Assembly: GCF_029227915.1 (NCBI RefSeq)
Contig: NC_079889.1
Coordinates: forward strand, 10,912,001 to 10,976,000
Direction of reading: 5' to 3'
Source: Hydractinia symbiolongicarpus
Taxonomy: Eukaryota; Cnidaria; Hydrozoa; Anthoathecata; Hydractiniidae
DNA: 64,000 nt
Shown here: piece after piece, positions 1 through 11,328 of the stretch
Layout: the number at the start of each line of letters is the position of its first letter
Position numbering within the stretch: position 1 is the stretch's first letter
The notes under the pieces: model-generated
Seen by the model: the letters and a program-made list of their open reading frames with translations, nothing else
What the model was told of the DNA's origin: nothing
The model's database searches: none
Made by a program: the position numbers and the translations under genes

Positions 1-1985
1 TCTGCAAATCTCAGAGAAATTAAGGGCTACCAGTTTATAAGAAGAAGAAAAAACAAAGTCACAAAAACTTTTTTTGAAAATTTAATCGGAAAATTGTGAA
101 AATTTAGACCTGTAAATTTAATGCCCTTAATGTAGTCATCAAATTCACTGCAATCCTTTCAAACGAACTCAAAACATATCAACTTCCTACTGGAAAAAAC
201 TCAAATCTACTCCAAAGCTTTTAAAATTTTTTTTGCTAAATGTTGTTTCATCTGACAAAATAACCTAAACAACAGGTTTAGGTTTTAGCTCTTTAAATTT
301 GCTGAAAGGTTTAGTCAAGGGTGTCAAAAGTTTACGCTTCAATAGTTGTATAAAGTTACACTTTTTGACCATATATAATAGCTTCAAAATATCACTCCTC
401 TTCCTCAGAAAACAATGTTGTCACAAATTTGCCAGAAAAACTAGGCAAAAATTAATTATATCTTAGTTTTGTGTCACTCAACCGAAATTCACTTGTGTTT
501 TTTTAACATTTTTTCCAGAATATTTTTGGTGCCAGGTTTTTTTTCAGTTTTTTCAGGTTTTGTGGCAAACAGAACATAACAAAAAGAACCCAAAAAATCT
601 TAAACTGCCAAAATACGTTAAATGATATGATAAACTTCATAACAAAAGCATGACAAGAAACGTACTACTTTTAGTTTAAATGAAACTAAAAAGAAAAATC
701 AAATTAATTTCAGATAAAAATAATTTGAATCCTAATGCTTACTTCATAAAAGAAATCACAAAATACATCAGCAAAGTTTGTTTGGAGACCTACGTTGTGT
801 AGGACTACAAAACTTCTGTTTTTAACAGTAACACAACAAATTCCAATTTTCTTTTTATGTCTAAAAACACCACTGGACTGTTTAATCTTCTACACGTTTA
901 TAAATCCACGACAATTCTTCCCGAAAAATAGATCTATAATGCTTCTTGTTTACTTTTATATCGTGAATTTACTTTTGGTTTGAGAGCCAGTTTTGCTAGC
1001 CGTATCCATATGTTTCTAAAAAACAAAAATGAGGTAAAACACTAGTTGAAACAAGACTGTCCACAGACTCAAAAACTGTGGCATTTTAAAATTAGAATAC
1101 AACAACGTTCAAATTGACTTGCATATATTATTTTGTAAAGATACCCTGTACTATGACAGATATTTCTATGAAGAAAGATTTATTCAACCTCTAAACTGCA
1201 TAGCAGAAAAATGTTTGGTTCATACATTCTACTGCTGCTTTGTATTCAGATAATTAACAGAAAAACTTGACTGCAAAAATACCTAGAGAATAAAACCGCG
1301 ATTGGAAACAAATAAAACAGCATAAGTGAGACCAAGCTTAAAGATGAGGGATTGCCGGTTATATCTGGCTAGCACGAAAATAGCAAAATGTTACAAATAG
1401 CTTAAATTGCATCTATCTAGCAGGAATTGGTAAGCGTTATGAAATACCATATTTCCTCTGATAAGAAAGTAAAGTCTCAAAAACGTAAAAAATATACCAT
1501 ATTTATGATCAGAAGGTGAATTTAAATAATATATGTCAGATTGGGCATTAGGAAGAGGGGCCTTTAAAAATTTGTTAAAATGAAGCTTTTTTAGTTTCTA
1601 ACAAATGCGACATGTTGATGTTTAATAAAAATTTGCCATTACTCTTTTGGGGATGACAGTATTTGTTATGCATGGAGCAGGTTAATCATGGAGCAACGAT
1701 GTGTAAAGTTTTTAAGATAAAACTTACCATGTCAACACTTGAGAAAAAATTGCACTGTTTTTATCAATACACACATTCTTGAACATTTTGTCGCATAGCA
1801 AATGTTGCTGTGTCTCCGCCTTCTGCAACATGTCCCGGGAAAATTTGTTCCTCGTATCCACATATCAAGCAACAAATATTTTGCAAAAGCATTTGAGGCA
1901 TAGTGTAATTAACCAATGAAAATGCAAGAAACTGTAAACATTGCCTTTCTTGAGAAGTCACATATCAAGTGAAAGAAAGAGATAG
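1..1985. other. AT-rich intergenic stretch, no supported gene
   Basis: The stretch is homopolymer-rich with only short chance open frames. A terminal eIF4E exon could lie here. I looked for the conserved C-terminal coding pattern on the minus strand and found nothing convincing. Confidence 0.5.
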
Positions 1986-2186
1986 AAGAAAAAGCAAAAT
2001 CCTGGTGAAAATAAAGAGCTTTCTGATGAGGACAGGACAATTTTAATCGAGTTTTATGAAACAAATCCTGTGTTATGGGATACTGATGTATACTACAAAA
2101 ATAAAAACAGAAAAGAGAGCATGAAGCAAGATCTGGTTAGTAAAGCCAATACAATTTCTCTGCTTATTCCTGCTGCCATAGCTTAA
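1986..2186 (+). pseudogene. Degraded MADF-domain fragment (transposon-associated type)
   Basis: An open frame of 66 codons without an initiating Met, bounded by stops, reads ILIEFYETNPVLWDTDVYYK followed by NRKESMKQDL. This fits the start of a MADF (Myb/SANT-like Adf-1) domain, whose hallmark is a helix followed by NPxLWD and Y(K)N(R)xKR. The domain breaks off at a stop at 2184-2186, and out-of-frame traces such as a KKWRHKKH stretch follow near 2260-2285. MADF proteins are DNA-binding and often travel with PIF/Harbinger transposons. No splice sites or partner domain are visible, so a broken transposon gene is the likeliest reading; one exon of a host MADF gene is the alternative. Confidence 0.5.
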
Positions 2187-2644
2187 TCGTACTTTAACTT
2201 AAAAAAAGCATTTAAGAAATTATTCAAAGTTTTTGATAAGACAATTCTGCAACAAATAAGAAGTGGCGTCACAAGAAACATTTTCATGCTCATGCTATTT
2301 CTCTATGTTGGCATGTCATTAGCGTAGTGAAAAGAATTCCGTTCTCATCATTATTTACAATATAATTTGCCTACATTTTAACCAAATTTTGTAAAATCAA
2401 TGTGTTTATTAAATTGATAAGGTGGAGGTCCTTTGTTTCTCTCTTATGTAATGTTGTGGAAATTTAATTTTTGGCAGACTACTTTCCAGGCATTTTGGGA
2501 CACCTAATTCTGTCCACATTCACTTATGTAAACTTTGCTGGAAACACCTAACTTTTTATCAGTTAGTTAAATAATGCTTTTAAACACTTATCTGATCTTT
2601 TTTTAAAAAAAAGATTTATAACAGCAAAGAAAAAAAAAGAAAAA

Positions 2645-2700
2645 ATAGTTACAAAGATGAGATTCGAACACATGCGTTTTAATACAAGCTCACGAGCTTG
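2645..2700 (-). repeat. Possible SINE head remnant with a B-box-like motif
   Basis: On the minus strand, GTTCGAATCTC matches a tRNA B box (GGTTCGANTCC, first base aside). No complete tRNA fold is present. It lies just downstream of the last recognised eIF4E exon. Confidence 0.3.
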
Positions 2701-2818
2701 TAAGAAAATATAAAATGGCTGTTGGTAGTGAGTTTTGTTATAAGATAAAAAAACTTGTAGACAGCAAATTCAAGAGAGATATAAAAACAAAGCTAGGTTT
2801 TAAATACTTAATTAAAAT

Positions 2819-5800
2819 TTAGGAACTTACTTCATATACAATTGGAAATTTTGGAGGTAATGTCAGTCGTTCTTTAAACTGTCTTCTACAAAAGTAAAAA
2901 AATATCATTATACTTCACATTACTATGTGAGATATAACAAAGATTTGTTACTAAATCGAAGTATTAGTTATCCCGTAGGGGTCGTTTCTATTTATATAAA
3001 AAAGTGTTAAGAAACTGTTTTACAACTGTGGCCACATGGACACACATGCTGTACAACAAAGCCACACAAGAGATGTTCCCTACCAACGGTTGCAGTACAA
3101 TTTCAAGTGTTGTGCAACAACTTATAGGTTTACATCAGGCCCTGGAAATTTGGCGGAAACGATGGGTTTTGTTTTCGCGAATAAATGAAGACAGTTAACA
3201 ATAACGATAAATGGTTTCCCTAGGACAACTTTTTAAAAAATAATAATTTTACTCACACCCCTATTTCTCAAAGAGCAAGAATTTTCAACGATTTAAAAGT
3301 TTCGCGTTTCTTATAGTATTGACGGGTCTGCCATTATGAATTGGTATACACAAAAATAATTGTTATTGTTGTTATCGTATCGTTTCCACAAAGTCTACTT
3401 CGCAAAAATGAAAAAAACGTTTTGATTGTTTCCATCAGCTTTAAATCACAGTAACGATGGATCGTTTGGCCGGATGCCACAAATTTCCAGGCCTGTACAT
3501 TGTTAAGTTTTTACACTGTCCTTTTTGATCTGACATTTAAAAAAGTCTGTTGCCGAAATGTAATGTACCAATGTAAAAAAACACTGATTAAAAAACATTA
3601 CCTACCCTATTTTTAATACTGATTCTTGTCTATCTGCAAAACCAGTCCACACAGCCAATTTATCACCTTTTGGTCTAATATTCACAACAGCACCATTAAC
3701 TTGGTCCGAATCCTCACCAAATGATTCACCAATTAGACACAATAGCTGTAATAACATAACAAATTAGGGAGTTGACACACTGAATAGTAGTAATGATAAA
3801 ATTAAGCAAACACTGATAAAATGGTGCAGCAAAAAATTCTCAGATTTTGTATTTTTACATGCCATATATGACAGTATTTCCTATGACAAAGTGATGAACT
3901 ACTAAAAAAATATGTATATAAAATTAATTATTTTCTAAAAAAATGATTCACTCATTCATGTGAAGTTTTGCAGACTTGCTTCATCCGTGCTCTGTCGGCG
4001 TTCACCTCTGCATTAATTAAGAACCACATGACTGGATTTCTTGTGTAAGACCTGGTTACCAACGTCGAAAGGGCCAGGCAAAAGAGATTGGTGTCTACAT
4101 AGTTCTTTTAACTAAGTCAGGAGTCGGTGAATTAGCTAGGATGATCAGGTTGGCTATGAATAGGCTTACTCGTGGATTAAAAGGACCAGGATTATTCAAT
4201 AATTCTGAAATCTGAAAGCGGAGGGTGTCCGACCAAAAAGGAAATCTATCGGATGTTTTGTCCGACGAAAGTTCGAAACTAGCTACGGACATGTCCAGTC
4301 TCCTCAATAAATTTAATTAGTCAGTTTTCTGTCGTTGAAATCTTTTAGTATGTACGTTGGATATATTGGAGCAAGCTTATTACAAGTCTTGCTAATCAGA
4401 TTATAAAGGATGGTGCTATTCCGAGTGAGTGGCAGTCGAGTGTAATAGTGAATTGTTTCAAGGGCAAGGGTGATGCATTAGAAAGAGGTAACTATAGAGG
4501 TTTAAAGTTGGTTGATCAAGTAATGAAAGTTATTAAAAGAGTGATTGATAAGTTACTTAGAGAAAGAATTGATATAGATAAGATGCAATTTGGTTTTGTT
4601 CCAGGGCGTGGCACTACAGATGCAATATTTTTACTCAGACAGCTTCAGGAAAAGTATTTAGAAAAGAGAAAGAATCTCTATTTTGCCTTTGTAGATTTAG
4701 AGAAAGCTTTTGATAGAGTGCCACGTAAAGTTATTTGGTGGGATATGAGAAAATTAGGTGTGGATGAGTGGCTAGTTACGATGGTACAGTCTATGTATAG
4801 CAATGCTAGAAGTTCTGCCAGGATTAACGATTCCCGAGTGTAAATGTTGGTGTACATCAGGGTTCTGTACTTAGTCCTTTGTTGTTTGTTCTAGTCTAAA
4901 AAGCCCTCTCGATGGAGTTCAGAACAGGTTGTCCATGGGAGTTATTGTATGCAGATGATTTGGTTCTCATAGCAGAGTCGATGGAAGAATTTGTTGAAAA
5001 ATTTGAGAAGTGGAAGAAAGGACTAGAAGAGAAAGGGCTAAAGGTAAACACAGCAAAGTCTAAAGTCATGATTAGTAGCATTGCAGCCAAGTGTGACCTT
5101 GTAGTTGGAAAGTGGCCTTGTGGAGTTTGCAGGAAAGGGGTTGGTAGTAACTCAATTTTTTGTCAGACTTGCAAGCATTGGGTACATTAGAAGTGCATTA
5201 GTATTGGTGGAAAGTTAAGAGCTGACATACAGTTTGTATGCAAGCGTTGCAAAGGTGAGATTATAGAGAATGAAGTATTTCCAGCTTCAATGATGTACAA
5301 CAGTGGCTCATTAGAATTAGTCGAGAACTTCTGTTACTTAGGTGATATGTTGGGAAGTGAAGGGGGTGTTGGAAGAAGTGTTACTTGCAGGATAGGTTCT
5401 GCTTTGAAAAAGTTTAGAGATTTACTTCCTTTGTTGACTAGTCAAATGAGGTAAAAGGTAGGTTGTATGAGGCCTGTGTAAGAAGTGATATGTTGTACGG
5501 TAGTGAGACATGGGCAGTAAAGCAGGAAGATCTTGACTGTTTAGAAAGGAATATGAGAATGGTTAGGTGGATTTGTAACGCCAGTCTGAGAGACAGAAAG
5601 GGTTCAGATGAGCTAAGAAGCAGGCCAAGTATCCGTAGAATTAAAGAAGTTATCCAGATTAAAAGATTGAATTGGCCTGGGCACTTGGAAAGAATGGAGG
5701 AGGATAATTGGGTAAGAAAGTGTAGAGACTTCATAGTTCCTGGGGCAAAGCCCAGAGGCAGACGAGAAAGACTTGGCAGGAGGTTATAAGGACAAACTTG

Positions 5801-8800
5801 ATACAAAGGAAGTTGAGTTTAGATCTAACACAGTATAGATCAGATTGGAAGAGGGTCATTAATATACCCCGTCCAACCCATGCTAGCATGGAAAACGGAC
5901 GTTAAGCCGAGAATGATGATGATGATGATGTAGTTCCGACCATACATTCTTAATAAAATTATTCTTATTTCACCGACAGACCATCTGTAAACTACTATCG
6001 ACTTTGTCCGTAGAACAACTATATAATTTTTATTTGGAGTCGCCTTATTCACAAAATATGTAGCAGTTGTACATTGGTCTGAAACAAAATTTGGTTTCCT
6101 GCCAAAAGCACTGAAATTTCCAGACCTGTTAACTACACTTTTAAGAAAATATCCTGACATTAAATAAAGAGACTTACAACTTCTAACCATAACCTGTCTA
6201 ATTCGGATGTACGTTGTGATTTACTAAGATTAACAAGCCATCTTCCACCAAAACGATTACCTTCATCCTCCCACATAGGTTCGATACCATCCTGCAGTAA
6301 AACAAAATCAATTTTAAGTTTTCGCCTGGCTAAAATCTTATGAAATTGCCTGAACTTAGAGTTTCCAACAATAAGTTTAGGTTGTAACAATAAGTTTAGG
6401 TTTTATAAATTTCTTACTTAATTACCACAATGTAACAAATTATTTTTTAAACATCAAATTGAAAAATAAAAATAAAAATGGGTTGCTTTATTGTGTTTAA
6501 AACTTCGGCATTATATAAAAAGTTTTCTAATTGACTTATCCTAAAACAATTTCAGGGTTGTCTTGACCAGTTGTTGGAATGCATTATAATGATACTAAAA
6601 TGCCATCTTGACTTAGAAAACAGACAAATAAATTATATTATTTTATAATCATTATATAATTTTAATGTGGTATAAACAATTTCTTACAAAACAAAAAATT
6701 AGCTTCACTGCAGCATAAACATTCGAAAAAACATAAAATACATAAAATTCATAGCTGCGTGAGATTTTTTAACATGCAGAAAAGATAGATAGATGTACAT
6801 ATTTTGCATGGCTAGCCTCACAAATATTGAGGGATATACCCTGTCATTATTTCAGAGGGTCATGGCTTAGATGGAGAGTCCTAGAGTATTTAATGCTCAT
6901 TTTGAGCTACTCAGAACCGATTAGAGTCCGTGCTATGGTAACTTTCACTCACCCATATTATATCGCCGTCAAGGAAATCGAACCCTATTTCACACACAAA
7001 GTGCAAGAGTTATATAACGTTACACTTCAGGTTAGTACACACCAGGTTATTATAGTCCGATGCAATGTTCGTTTCCAAGTTGGTGCATCACACCAATACT
7101 GCTATTTAAAGTTTCATTTCAAGTTTTAGACAACATTAAAAAAATAGATACCTTGAATAATGAATAATCACAGCCTAGTCCAAGTTTACTAGGTAACTGA
7201 ATATGATTATATATACTCCAAAAATCTTCTACAGAGTCAAACTTTGTAATCAATCTAAGATTTGCAGCCCAGGTTTTTGTTTTATCGTTTTTAAAGAACC
7301 ACAAGGCCCATTTATTCTGTAGAGGATGTTTTGTCATTAGCTCCTTCGTCAATTTCACCTCCTGAAATAAAATAAACAATGCTTGTTATCTTGTTATAAA
7401 GTGTGCATGAATTTTTCCGATCATTGCTCGCAACACTGGCTCACAACATTGACAGACATCAGCATTATCATCATTCTTGGCTTAACGCCCAATAACAAGT
7501 TGTACTTAAATCCGTTATCCATGCTATAGAGGATTAAAGGAGAACTATATATTGATTGATAACAAGTTGTACTTAAATTTCTATTCATAACTTGTGAATA
7601 TGAACTGTGTGAATCTTTTGTATTTTCAAGCCATGGTACCATCGTTACCGCCATGCACTGTTATGAGGATTTTCAGTTTAATCACTAACTAGTGTGAGTG
7701 GGTGTCATAAACAATGACCGAAACAAAGCAAAAAACAAACACCATCTTGGATTTTTTTTGTATTATACATTTTCATATGCTTTGGTAATTTTCTTGGTAA
7801 TTATTTTTCCATGATGTTCTCCCAGAATTTAACTAGTCCTCTTTTTACCGATCGAACCTTGTGACTCTGAGAAGACGAGGGATGAGTATCTGACTTAGTT
7901 TTGCAATTAGATATGACACTACCTAGGGGCCTTCGAAAACTTTTTTGGGAGGTTAGCAAGGGGGGGGGGGGGAGTCTGAAGTTTGAATAAAAAATCCGCT
8001 AAGGATTGAGAAATTTCAAAATTTGTTCGTGGCCTGAAAATTCTTGGTCGCTCCAAACATGATTGCTTCTTGTCATCAATTCCGATAACTTCTACAAAAC
8101 ACACCCCTGAGCCTTCCAAGATTTATCCGAATGTGTTTATTTCACGGACAGAAATCTGGTAAAAGAGAGGGGGGTCTGAAGAGGTGGTCTGAATAGGGGG
8201 GTCTGAATCTTAGCGGCGATATCCCGCTAACGGGGCCCACAATTTTTTTTCGAAGGCCCCCTAACATATTTTAGAGCATGGCCTGAGTTAAATGAACCAA
8301 AAAGGTATAGTGCTTGTTCAAATAGTGTGAGCATTAAGTAAGAAAACAATTTAAATAAAAGACAGTCTGGGAAAGATACAGATATGGAAACAGTTTCTGC
8401 ATAATGAAACTTTGAAAAGGAGAAATAGTTTTTGAATTCGGAAACCAGATTTTATATATGTTGATTTTTTTGTAAAACAGAAATTGTTTCTGACTTTGGA
8501 AACTATTTTTTTGTTTGGCTTGGGGATTGGGGTAAGATATCTTTAATACGGGGTAAATTTGATAAGGTAACCAGGGGTAAGAGAACCCTGAAGTGCACCT
8601 CTGTTTTATATAATATTTTTAAGTTTATTGGTAGGGCTTTTCTATTAGTCAAAAGATTTTAAGATGTAGAAGATGGAAAACGGAAATTGGTTTCAATATT
8701 CAGAAAACTTTTCCTATTTTTACACAAAAAAGGTTTTGTAAATAAGGAAACTGTTTCTCAACAGGGAAACTGTTTCTGTATCTGTACATTCTCCTGAACT

Positions 8801-8892
8801 GAAAGAAGAGAGAAAATCAATCCAACCTGTTCGTTTGTCTCAGTTTGATCTTCTATTTTTAAAGTCTGTTGGGCTACTACTGTCTCCCCCAT
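2819..8892 (-). CDS. eIF4E: Eukaryotic translation initiation factor 4E (mRNA cap-binding protein)
   Basis: Five coding exons, in transcript order 8827-8892, 7152-7361, 6178-6291, 3606-3745 and 2819-2885, join in phase with GT/AG introns to give 198 residues. The start ATG at 8892 gives a short N-terminal tail like that of class I eIF4E. Cap-stacking Trp53 (in KTKTWAANL) and Trp99 with Glu100 (MWEDE), plus Trp163 and the Arg154/Lys159 phosphate contacts, match human W56, W102/E103, W166, R157 and K162. The motif VEDFWSIYNHIQ is the eIF4G/4E-BP docking face. The protein binds the m7G cap and recruits eIF4G to start translation. The family's last 15-17 residues are missing: the final exon reads PIVYEVSS and stops at 2819, but a perfect GTAAGT donor sits at 2825-2830 just before the stop, so a further exon may exist. 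I found no convincing one at 1-2818. The 5' UTR and promoter probably reach 9160-9290. Confidence 0.93.
4353..5932 (+). mobile_element. Inactive RTE-like non-LTR retrotransposon, 5'-truncated, with zinc-finger-like insert
   Basis: The element carries a reverse-transcriptase domain in several frames. From about 4372 come fingers/palm with ERGNYRGLKLVDQVMKVI, FGFVPGRGTTDA and the catalytic FVDLEKAFDRVPR motif. A frameshift near 4840 precedes VHQGSVLSPLLF, then LLYADDLVLIAES (catalytic YADD) at 4945-4980. Behind the palm is a Cys/His cluster (CGVC, CQTCKHWVH, CKRC; 5116-5260) interrupted by a stop at 5188-5190. The C-terminal part (5463-5789) follows another frameshift near 5455. The 3' end (5873-5930) carries the CATGCTAGCATGG hairpin and an ATGATGATG tail typical of RTE-type elements. 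Endonuclease and 5' part are missing. It lies in the eIF4E intron between 3745 and 6178, antisense to that gene. Dead copy; the exact clade is not settled from memory. Confidence 0.88.
6794..7000 (-). repeat. SINE-like repeat, family C, copy 1
   Basis: It shares a long mosaic with 22545-22812 and with the reverse complement of 23868-24010: CATGGCTAGCCTCAC, a 'gagtatttaatgct' block and 'cacccatatt'. The high-coordinate end carries a B-box-like GGGTTCGATTT on the minus strand, so a tRNA-headed SINE read on the minus strand is inferred. It lies in the eIF4E intron before the exon at 7152. Confidence 0.6.
7924..8263. mobile_element. MITE with 16-bp TAGGGGCCTTCGAAAA inverted ends
   Basis: The left end TAGGGGCCTTCGAAAA is repeated inverted at the right end (TAGGGGGCCTTCGAAAA on the other strand). 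The inside is non-coding and contains an uninterrupted G run of about 13 near 7960-7973. It sits in eIF4E intron 1. Confidence 0.75.
8377..8786. mobile_element. MITE with TACAGATA..GAAACAGTTTC inverted ends
   Basis: The left end TACAGATATGGAAACAGTTT and the right end read on the minus strand (TACAGATACAGAAACAGTTT) agree at all but two positions. GAAACWGTTTC is repeated several times inside. The right end lies about 40 bp from the eIF4E exon 1 splice donor. Confidence 0.7.
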
Positions 8893-9159
8893 ACTTAACA
8901 ATATTTTCTTTCTCCAAGATTTATAGCCACAGTTTTTTAACTTACAATTACTGAACACGTGTTACAAAAAAAACTTGTTTTTTTTTAGTAAAAATTACAA
9001 AACTTTTGTGAAAAATTTTGATTTCACAGTTAGTTTTTAAATATTCCTTGCAATCTTTTATGGATTAATCACACAAAGTTGTAACCTTATATAGTGATAA
9101 AGGTACTCTGTTGTAATGTTTGGACTTTCACTTTGAATCTGAAATAAAAACACGACACC

Positions 9160-9290
9160 GTTGACTTTACTTCGCCTCGCTGCTTTCTCCTTTCAAAATT
9201 TCGATGAGTCATGCGCATGCGCTTTCGACGCTCACACGGCAACCGGTAAACGCTGTTGTCTTTCCCGCGCGCTTCTCGCCTTCTTCCCAA
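9160..9290 (-). promoter_or_regulatory. Probable eIF4E promoter, CpG-rich with NRF1-like and AP-1/CREB-like sites
   Basis: This is a short GC- and CpG-rich island in AT-rich DNA, 270-400 bp upstream of the eIF4E ATG. It holds a perfect GCGCATGCGC palindrome (9213-9222), the NRF1 consensus core, directly beside TGAGTCA (9205-9211), the AP-1 consensus. No TATA box is visible. The transcription start is inferred; nothing in the sequence fixes it. Confidence 0.45.
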
Positions 9291-11328
9291 AGAGAATTTG
9301 TTGGATATTTGTCTCCCGCCCGTATTACTCTCGAAAATCTATCATTTTCCTTGAAGATTGGAAGTTATGATTATCATAAAAAGTGTTGACTTACTTAATC
9401 AAAAATCTAATGTTACCATATTCAATATCGCCCCTGGGGCTGATACTTGGCACGGAGGACGGCTTAGTAGATTATTGAGCAGCCCAAAGGCAAATAGCCT
9501 TGGGGAGACAAGGCTTGAGAATTGCGTTTCATAAATCAGCTTGTCTTCAAAACCACATCCAAAAAACGAAAGAAGGAGGGAAGGAGATTGCCAAAAGTGC
9601 AGAATCACAACGAAAAATTTATTACCAAAATAATTTTATTGTAGCGTTCGTCTCCTCCAGTGATGAAAGTCGTGGGTTCAAGACACCTACCATAATGTAA
9701 ATGGTAAGTTTTTGCTTATCGTTCAGCGTATTACAGACAATGATCTGGCAACTTCTATCCCAGGACAAGTTGTCTCTTTTTGAATATCAGAATATTGAAT
9801 TTCGTCAGACCTATCAATAAGCGCAGCGCTGATGATGGAAAAAAAGCCCTGGGAACGAGGTTGGATGATCTGGTTAAATAGCTTAATCAAGCATTTTCTT
9901 AAATAGTTACGGCTATAAAATATCGGCCAAATTCATACCTAGGACCTGTGTTCGTTTTTTGGTAAAAAAAGAAAAAGAAAGCTCTGGGAACCTTCTGTCA
10001 ACCTTCACCCCCTAATCCTAATGATTTATATATCTTCCCTGTGAGATCGCCGTGTACGGTGTATCAGTGATAAGGTTAGTATTAAGGGGACAGAACTTTC
10101 AGAAAAATATAGAAAAAACGAAACGAAATAAAAAAGCACTTTAAATGTACTTATTTTGCGTATTTTTAACCTCGTTGCCATGGTCTTTGCAATGCAAATT
10201 GACCATGGCCGTGCTTCAAGCTTTGGAATGCAACTAGCTACTAAAAAAGTTTCTTTTTATTTTGACTGCTGACTTTTCGGGTAGTTAAGATCCAAGATGG
10301 GTAGCGCAGATAGAGCTTGAAGGAAATAATAACCAAGTTCAGGTCTTGAACCCATTCTCGACCCCAGATCTCTTTGAGATAAACTTTCGAGGGGGTCAAG
10401 AATGGTCTTGAACCTTCGCTCTTCTTGATAATTTGTCAGTACTGAATATACTTCCTTCAAATATTGCCAAATTAAAACATTGCACCAGTTAAAAAAAGTA
10501 AAATACGAAGGAAAAAGTCACTTATTCTTTTTGAAAATCTTTATGTTTTCCTAGCTAATGCTAACGTTTTGTGGGGAGGGTCTCAAGATTTGTGCCTACC
10601 AGCGCAAGTGCTCAGACCTTTGCGTAGTATGAAACTCCGTAACATCTTTGGAAACAGGATTGCTGTCTTTTAATGTCATCCTCGCGCCAAGGATTTTTAA
10701 CTGGTGTCTCAACCACTGTCGCTTATTTGATAACGAGGTTGAACCTAATGCCAATGAGGCGATAAAATATCCTTGCTTTAAGTGATTCAAGAATTTTTTT
10801 AAAGGAGAATTATTTTTTTTCTCCGACCAAGTTACTGCAAAAACCATGGAGGGAAAACGAATGGTATTCTATTGCAATTTCTTCCCACACTGTTTCTAGC
10901 ACTTTCTCTGAACCCTAACCCCGATATCATTCGCAGTTGTCTCTTCTTTATATAAATTATTTAGAGACAACAGGCGCTGAGAACGAGGTTGTCCAACCTA
11001 TTTCTTTTTCTTGAACTCTGATCTTATTAACGCTACGCCTCTAAGTCTTGTTTCTAAAAAATTTGTACTGAAACGGATCCTCCTAACAAGCCCTGGGGAC
11101 GAGATTGAGGAGTTTGTTACTAGTCTAACCTGCACTTACAGGCCATAATATGACGAGAATACAACACGATAAGAATGAACGTACTTGTTTACTTCATCAA
11201 ACTAAAATTTATACTTCTTCTACATCACGGTTCACTTTTTCCCCCAGACAATAAGCCGTGAGGTTAAAAGAGACAAAACAACCTGAGATGGCGATTGACT
11301 CGCTGACACAGAACAAATACGCAATAAG
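9291..11328. other. Intergenic region between WDR4 3' end and eIF4E promoter, repeat debris
   Basis: No gene supported. It contains several halves of the CCTGGGAACGAGGTTG inverted-repeat elements (about 9844-9863, 10976-10992, 11090-11110) and a 'ccccagatctcttt' repeat near 10365 that recurs near 56188. Open frames here lie across these repeats. Confidence 0.6.

Noticed and set aside
1738-1961. Minus-strand frame containing GDTATFAM, briefly resembling the eIF4E C-terminus
   Set aside because: Only four residues agree with the family tail, and the splice-compatible frame reads an unrelated peptide.
10257-10847. Two minus-strand frames of 67 and 83 codons at the WDR4 3' side
   Set aside because: They run through family F and 'ccccagatctctt' repeat sequence and do not fit the WDR4 exon chain, which ends at 11329.
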